A DNA stretch of 64,000 bases from Cladorhizidae sp. MBARI D1340-BT2. Taxonomy: Eukaryota > Porifera > Demospongiae > Poecilosclerida > Cladorhizidae. The notes under the pieces are model-generated. The model was not told where the DNA came from and made no database searches. It saw only the letters and a program-made list of their open reading frames with translations. The position numbers and the translations under genes were made by a program. The stretch covers positions 3,093,322-3,157,321 of the forward strand of contig JAQNBH010000011.1 in NCBI GenBank assembly GCA_028752905.1, in the 5' to 3' direction. This document shows, in pieces, positions 63,101 through 64,000 of this stretch. The stretch's first letter is position 1; each line of letters starts with the position of its first letter.

Positions 63101-63821
63101 AGTCAGAACCCTAGCTCTAGATCAAGCTCCGGCCGAAACCCAAATCTTCCATAGCCTAGTCAGAACCCTGATTCACAGATTACACACACACACACTCTGC
63201 CCATGTTGGGGGGGGGGGGGGTTCCACATGAGTTTTTCTCTCCACCTACCTCAAAACACACACATTGAGACCCCTTAGCGGGATCCCTCTGGGAGGAATG
63301 GTACCCTTTGGGCTTCATGCCCCATCCCAACATCACTGACCTTTTGATATAAGAGCACCAACACAGACACTGCTAATGAGACGTGCTCTTGGCCCAAACT
63401 AGACCTTATCTTTGTCTTTACCTAATTGGCACTCTTAGTGAGAGTGAGAGTCTTAACTAATAGCTGACTCTGTCTCTTACTAGTTCGACATTTCTGACAA
63501 GACATTTATATCCATTTAGTGATCGGTAAAGGGTTGGCCAATGACTACCACTCGACTCCTCTCGTGTTTGCGCTACCAATGAAATGCTGCACAGACACTT
63601 GATGCAGACGTACCGGAATGGTGATTGGAGCAGGATCAGCATCAACTACAGGGTTGAGTTTTTGGTCGGACAATTGTGGTATCGTGTCCCTCGGGGTCAC
63701 TTCATGTGCTGCTAGCTGCCCAGAAACAGGATTCTGCCCCACTCCCCACATAACCCACAACTGCTGGTCCAAGTTGAGGTCCTCTGTCCCAATGTTGGTA
63801 CCGGCAATACGCGCCTTAAAC
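44934..63821 (-). CDS. Multi-DOMON cytochrome b561 (CYBDOM) membrane protein, 3' 16 exons, 5' incomplete
   Basis: A predicted transmembrane electron-transfer protein of the DOMON-cytochrome b561 class (relatives: FRRS1/SDR2 ferric reductase). DOMON domains lie outside the cytosol and the b561 core moves electrons across the membrane. Sixteen GT-AG exons join into 900 residues with consistent phases. In order: end of one DOMON module (1-69), three further modules (about 70-250, 251-444, 445-600), a b561 core with four histidines in RAHGILM, QVHRILM, TAHYIIG and LIHGTF (about 605-770), further membrane helices, and a Pro/Lys-rich linker ending in a single C-terminal helix (VSLLIYAVVMISFMIILVIL). 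The stop is at 44934. The N-terminus, and so any signal peptide or reeler domain, lies beyond 64000. It is convergent with DPYD. I give no symbol because the domain count differs from FRRS1. Confidence 0.92.
45340..45790. repeat. CCCTAG-family minisatellite, CYBDOM intron
   Basis: Units of CCCTAGCTTTAGAATACCCC then TATCCCTAGAG, degenerating into CCCTAGAATACCCCTAGCCC. It is related in motif to the DPYD intron 8 and 12 arrays. Confidence 0.9.
46200..46349 (-). repeat. Splice-donor-derived tandem repeat, about 5 units
   Basis: On the gene's strand the units read GTGGAG|GTGACAGAGGGGAG (about 30 bp) and the first one starts exactly at the exon donor GAGAAG|GTGACAGAGGGG. Each unit therefore reproduces the exon's 5' splice-site sequence. 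Confidence 0.85.
46350..46511 (-). CDS. CYBDOM exon, last b561 helices
   Basis: It has 162 bp, encoding TNVGIGLSIFSRMSRFGDLT then IFWVYMGYLGFFLALVMVLF. Its donor (GAAG|GTGACA) begins a short tandem array in the intron. Confidence 0.93.
46637..46698 (-). CDS. CYBDOM exon, fourth heme histidine
   Basis: It has 62 bp, encoding RWIFNLIHGTFVGMVAELLA, with the 'R..FN..HG' signature and fourth core histidine of cytochrome b561. The donor is GCAT|GTAAGC. Confidence 0.92.
46764..46804 (-). CDS. CYBDOM 41-bp exon, inter-helix loop
   Basis: It encodes PMISLCRCKPDDK plus two bases, a Cys-containing charged loop between helices. It is identified by TTTAG acceptor, AA|GTAAGT donor and exact phase fit. 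Confidence 0.88.
46860..47220. repeat. Degenerate GGGGTGTAGATATTGA-type repeats, CYBDOM intron
   Basis: Loose copies of TATTGATATTGGGGGTGTAG scattered in the 489-bp intron. No gene is seen. Confidence 0.5.
47294..47353 (-). CDS. CYBDOM exon, b561 helix
   Basis: It has 20 codons, phase 0 to 0. It encodes PTGTAHYIIGIIVMFMQLLN, carrying the third core histidine. Confidence 0.93.
47413..47869 (-). CDS. CYBDOM exon, DOMON module C end plus b561 helices 1-2
   Basis: It has 457 bp, phase 2 to 0. It encodes FTRLTAGSD...LNNDYFAIYGVRPANPGAQA, then the first b561 helices: RAHGILMIIAWPVMAVTAIF and QVHRILMSGSIVVASIAFLL, with two heme-ligand-type histidines. The DOMON and b561 domains are joined within one exon. 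Confidence 0.94.
47930..48190. repeat. About 29-bp minisatellite, CYBDOM intron
   Basis: Units of GTGATAGGTGCTAGTGTGAT then GGTGAGAGT with length variants, between the second and third exons of DOMON module C. Confidence 0.85.
48282..48445 (-). CDS. CYBDOM exon, DOMON module C second half
   Basis: It has 164 bp, phase 0 to 2. It encodes FDADVLGCNINPDTGIVDVL, DTWNPSAPTRG and DVFLFNGNSDNGRISC. The donor is CTC|GTAAGT. Confidence 0.93.
48664..48843 (-). CDS. CYBDOM exon, DOMON module C first half
   Basis: It has 60 codons, phase 0 to 0. It encodes VIAAENYRLIFRNPPGC, SDCDIFVGIETNQGNNLYLD and IYIEGQAEAWVAIGFSDTPN. The donor is ATG|GTAGGT. Confidence 0.93.
48955..48993 (-). CDS. CYBDOM 39-bp linker micro-exon
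   Basis: It has 13 codons (NATGAMPDGVTEP), phase 0 to 0, between modules B and C. No other module pair has this extra exon. It is symmetric, so skipping would keep the frame. Recognised by splice sites (GAAG| and CCG|GTGAGC) and phase. Confidence 0.75.
49132..49333 (-). CDS. CYBDOM exon, DOMON module B end
   Basis: It has 202 bp, phase 2 to 0. It encodes MGRYFPGSPNPNLDEQRDLN, SSYFILYGIRPDNPTAGIL and GHNGGPGNPLA. The donor is CTG|GTAAGG. Confidence 0.92.
49360..49715 (-). repeat. 36-bp minisatellite with donor-like motif, CYBDOM intron
   Basis: About 9 units of ACACACTAGCACACATGAAC then TATACCTTACCGAATGA. On the gene's strand each carries TTCG|GTAAGGT, a donor-like sequence. It sits just upstream of the acceptor of the 49.33-kb exon. 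Confidence 0.88.
49970..50420. repeat. 35-bp minisatellite, about 13 copies, CYBDOM intron
   Basis: Near-identical units of GGGCATTACTTGTTATGTGG then GTGGAGTCTGCTCAT. Very low divergence implies recent expansion. Three overlapping long + strand ORFs are artefacts. Confidence 0.95.
50491..50651 (-). CDS. CYBDOM exon, DOMON module B second half
   Basis: It has 161 bp, phase 0 to 2. It encodes FSADVLACNVNPDTDMVEAL, DTWNAAVGR and DVVLFNSSFQDGRISC. The donor is TGT|GTGAGT-type. The apparent stop just past it is intronic. Confidence 0.92.
50982..51153 (+). repeat. 5' LTR (172 bp)
   Basis: Identical base for base to 56155-56326 by reading. It starts TAGACAATAACTATATGCAT and ends CATGGCACTTATCTA. 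Unusually short for a gypsy LTR. Confidence 0.93.
51229..53613 (+). CDS. Gag-protease-RT (N-terminal) ORF of the gypsy element
   Basis: An uninterrupted 794-codon frame; the likely start may be the second Met at 51271. It begins with a C2H2-like VNCPYPGCDFV and a capsid-like helical region. A nucleic-acid-binding Cys/His region follows at about residues 307-350 (CCFCGNQGH and CTACNRPNHYAHLC), then an aspartic protease motif ADTGCQS near 426 and the RT fingers/palm up to TAPQGYIAS, where the frame ends. Codon use is GC-rich compared with the host genes. The absence of stops over 2.4 kb agrees with recent insertion. RT is truncated at an internal deletion junction. Confidence 0.92.
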   Translation: MLSRRLPQLSPINLMAVNCPYPGCDFVTPDGMDPAVVAALLNGHMLVHSQATRTKPTPVRRPEVTAGGTTESWHYFLSRWRAYSLAVHLAGPDIAIQLLECLEPNLRRDVTRNIVDPLPIEQHSEVELLAAIKALAVREENPKVARVALSRMVQDRGESIRSFAARLRGQAEVCVFTKKCSGCDMINNQGEQRVADQLCVGLADPDIQEDLLKDTNQAMTVEETIRFVEVRAAGKRSAAAITTPTSTNTLDDSTDLEDALLSGYRRQQRPSTPQLPPSVTKTRPNRLPTPHRGQPTQTKQLTNQKATCCFCGNQGHGERARTAIRRTQCPAFGSTCTACNRPNHYAHLCWLKLAEKESAISEQVANMSEGTLPHQSWDSGTNQWIQRRSPPQPNIEVTVSTHREDYLAHGHTLREERHNLSTTALADTGCQSCLAGPQLLTGLNLQQADLIPATLLMSSASGNSLPIIGAALLRIRSRHSNRDTRQMVYFSPLATKLYLSLTTCSDLGLIAKGFPLCTSTPPTGNGTSAWATPDRPLSQAQDLLTRTGDLQTRPIHHVSRPPQMTTTADLQARPPPPTTPLVSQTTPLIQRACSCPTRAPPPDRPTSLPFPGTEENRHRLERHLLDLYSASAFNVCEHQPLPMMSGPPLSLSIDPNAVPKPCHTPIAIPIHWQDEVKAGLDRDVRLGVLERVPLGTPVTWCHRMVICTKKNGSLRRTINFQPLNKHATRETHHCPSPFHQARAIPRRTKKTIFDAWNGYHSVALSKEDRHFTTFITPWGRYRYLTAPQGYIASP
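53613..56117 (+). CDS. RT C-terminal part, RNase H and integrase ORF of the gypsy element
   Basis: This frame resumes after the deletion with the RT thumb (LNPRKFRFAEDTVEF) and shows RNase H (CLATDWSKGGIGFWL, VEGEALAVADAL, DHKPLLKL). The integrase zinc-binding region (HAAHQGTSG ... CPIC) comes next, then the DDE core (CADFFHHEGS, SDGGPEF, NRAETGVK), a GDHVFVQNQTGRHP C-terminal domain and a Pro-rich tail, to a TAA at 56115. From the first in-frame Met (53646) it is 823 codons. It is one base out of frame with the upstream ORF, so the two cannot be read as one protein. Confidence 0.92.
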   Translation, partial: NPRKFRFAEDTVEFAGFTITPTEVKPADKYLQSITDFPTPASITDIRAWFGLVNQVSYTFAMTTAMQPFRALLKPTTPFEWTSDLAEAFTASKKHICERIRVGVEIFDKDCPTCLATDWSKGGIGFWLLQKHCQCPSRDLFCCREGWRVTLVGSRFTHAAESRYAPVEGEALAVADALDKARHFVLGCSDLVVAVDHKPLLKLFGDRCLEDIPNPRLRNLKEKTLRYRFRMMYIPGVRNHTSDALSRHPSGTRTPPRLHLPDDLQSPNPACPASSHSTLAIHEDDGLQPAICAAISTIPISWEQLQVATTADPTMQDLIYYVEEGPPDSRHMLPASIRSFFPIINSLYIVDDVVCYGDRVVIPAALQATCLSALHAAHQGTSGMTARASSSLYWPGLTSDIAATRNGCPICNGNAPSQPAMPSTTPEEPEYPFQHICADFFHHEGSAYLVLVDRYSGWPIVAPAVNGASGLANILRSTFATFGIPTSLTSDGGPEFASHSTRELLSNWGVHHRISSAYNPHSNNRAETGVKTMKRLIAGNTGPGGCLQSPFYKAILQYRNSPSPDTKMSPAMSLYGRPIRDLLPGIPAQLRPPMDSDNRLRQRELALSHRQSLGRARWDEHTGGLSPLRRGDHVFVQNQTGRHPTKWDKTGVVVEVMQYHQYQVKMDGNGRLTMRNRRFLRRQTTGPPPPDNPFHRSLPDHYHPTPSAPPTQNNPPKPPDPPITPPSSIPPQIHPQTPMQPPQPAPMRLPPPTPPTLPQQTPNVQPHQPVLITPADRRSYASVAGTPTSPHRHVKANPKNVAMIPTPCFPPTPPPGPRRSEREAKPIKRYPNYE
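56155..56326 (+). repeat. 3' LTR (172 bp)
   Basis: Identical to the 5' LTR. Followed by the TAGAT target duplication. Confidence 0.93.
56345..57265 (-). repeat. 24-bp minisatellite with donor-like motif in each unit
   Basis: About 38 units of TTCCACTCACCAGTGTTCCC then AGTG. On the CYBDOM strand each reads AACACTG|GTGAGTGG, a strong 5' splice-site match. Stop-free frames of 220-320 codons on both strands are artefacts of the 24-bp period. Confidence 0.95.
57478..57657 (-). CDS. CYBDOM exon, DOMON module B first half
   Basis: It has 60 codons, phase 0 to 0. It encodes IRAPQDYRLILRQPPPC, DCDIFVGIDNNVRDDQFLDI and YMEANTQAWVAVGFTGSRSM. The donor is ATG|GTGAGG, followed by a 6.8-kb intron with a gypsy element. 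Confidence 0.93.
57690..57880. repeat. GT-rich microsatellite, CYBDOM intron
   Basis: (GT)n with GTAGGT and GTGAGT interruptions. On the gene's strand it is a CA-rich tract about 35 bp upstream of the exon at 57657. Confidence 0.93.
57948..58146 (-). CDS. CYBDOM exon, DOMON module A end and linker
   Basis: It has 199 bp, phase 2 to 0. It encodes FVRSIAGTIVGSEDINLNQK then LFGMWGVGNIRRAGALAVHE. It resembles the first visible exon (63.6 kb) more than the two downstream equivalents. Confidence 0.92.
58465..59020. repeat. 34-bp minisatellite, about 16 copies, CYBDOM intron
   Basis: Units of CAGACTCAAGGGTTTTAATA then GAGGCAAGGAGTGG, with a few CACAAG and GTCTTAATAGAGAC variants. Confidence 0.94.
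59255..61834 (-). repeat. 37-bp splice-donor-derived minisatellite, about 68 copies
   Basis: Units of ACTCACGTGCATGTAATCAC then TAGACAAGATGGCTGCC. The array ends flush with the exon at 61835. On the gene's strand the exon end and donor (GTGATTACATGCAC|GTGAGT) are contained in every unit, so the intron holds dozens of copies of the exon terminus with its own 5' splice site. A block near 60.41-60.77 kb recurs at 60.83-61.15 kb. Confidence 0.96.
61835..61998 (-). CDS. CYBDOM exon, DOMON module A second half
   Basis: It has 164 bp, phase 0 to 2. It encodes FDADVLGCNFNPDTGMVEII, DTWNPTFRER and AGVITC. Its donor (GCAC|GTGAGT) and last 18 exonic bases are the seed of the tandem array that follows in the intron. 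Confidence 0.92.
61999..62686. other. CYBDOM intron, unique sequence
   Basis: Contains AAC/AAAC-rich simple sequence (62040-62175). I see no gene or transposon. Confidence 0.5.
62687..62866 (-). CDS. CYBDOM exon, DOMON module A first half
   Basis: It has 60 codons, phase 0 to 0. It encodes VNDPAFYNLTYRTPRGC, TFVGVAVNQGNPAFLDFYME and GVAQAWVAMGFSKVRDM. The length of exactly 60 codons is shared with the equivalent exons at 57.5 and 48.7 kb. Confidence 0.92.
62867..63613. other. CYBDOM intron, unique sequence
   Basis: Includes a CA tract and a G-homopolymer of about 12 near 63180-63220. No gene recognised. Confidence 0.5.
63614..63821 (-). CDS. CYBDOM exon, end of first visible DOMON module
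   Basis: It has 208 bp, phase 2 to 0. It encodes FKARIAGTNIGTEDLNLDQQ then LWVMWGVGQNP, the last strands of a DOMON domain and a linker with DPAPITIP. The donor is CCG|GTACGT. Confidence 0.9.
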
Positions 63822-64000
63822 CTGAGTAGGGGAGGGGGGAGAAGAAGTTAAATTTGATTTTGTAAGGGGTCATTCACATTTCATCTCATTCATCTCACAC
63901 ATTATAGACAATTGTTTATTAAACTGAAAAGTCCACAACTGGATTTGGTGTTGAGTGGCTGTGACTTGCTGTAAAATGATGTTAAAAGAGTTTATTTTTA
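63822..64000. other. Intron of the CYBDOM gene at the window edge
   Basis: Begins upstream (on the - strand) of the acceptor of the 63821 exon. The preceding exons are outside the window. Confidence 0.5.

Overview
This window looks like nuclear DNA of a marine invertebrate animal. I favour a sponge or another early-branching metazoan, but nothing here settles the species. The reasons are two spliced animal genes with GT-AG introns (some only 70-120 bp), a metazoan-type dihydropyrimidine dehydrogenase, a multi-DOMON cytochrome b561 protein, and a dense mix of LINE, hAT, piggyBac, Tigger and Ty3/gypsy sequences plus many minisatellites. I see no operon, CRISPR array or prokaryotic-style defence system.

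Layout. 1-3350: a decayed LINE reverse transcriptase on the + strand, split by a 1.3-kb piggyBac element that retains its TTAA ends. 3.36-5.1 kb: short tandem repeats and unassigned DNA. 5.27-35.42 kb (+): DPYD, 15 coding exons giving 1020 codons in one continuous phase-consistent frame. Only the short first exon (about 13 codons in vertebrates) is not placed with confidence. Its introns hold most of the bulk: a 50-bp array in intron 4, a GGGACT-type array in intron 6, and a 13-kb intron 7 with a 31-bp array, a hAT pseudogene, a 5'-truncated LINE with a 47-bp target-site duplication, tandem gypsy fragments and a 56/57-bp higher-order array. Further along are a Tigger element in intron 10, CCCTAG arrays in introns 8 and 12, and a 37-bp array in intron 14.

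35.4-44.9 kb: intergenic DNA between two convergent genes. Much of it is one long decayed LINE on the - strand (ORF1, endonuclease and RT pieces in the right order) broken by a hAT fragment and a second LINE type. A Penelope-like hammerhead relic lies near 44.5 kb.

44.93-63.82 kb (-): the 3' part of a DOMON/cytochrome b561 (CYBDOM, FRRS1-related) gene. Sixteen exons give 900 residues: three full DOMON modules, the end of a fourth, a four-histidine b561 core and a C-terminal membrane anchor. The 5' end lies beyond 64000. One intron holds a very young Ty3/gypsy element (50982-56326) with two identical 172-bp LTRs, a 5-bp target duplication and an internal deletion of the RT catalytic core.

The two genes have no evident functional link. 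DPYD is the cytosolic flavo-iron-sulfur enzyme starting pyrimidine breakdown; the CYBDOM protein is a predicted transmembrane electron-transfer protein. The most unusual signal is in the second gene. Several intronic minisatellites carry a consensus-like 5' splice site in every repeat, and two of them appear to have been born from the exon-intron junction they touch (59.2-61.83 kb and 46.2-46.35 kb).
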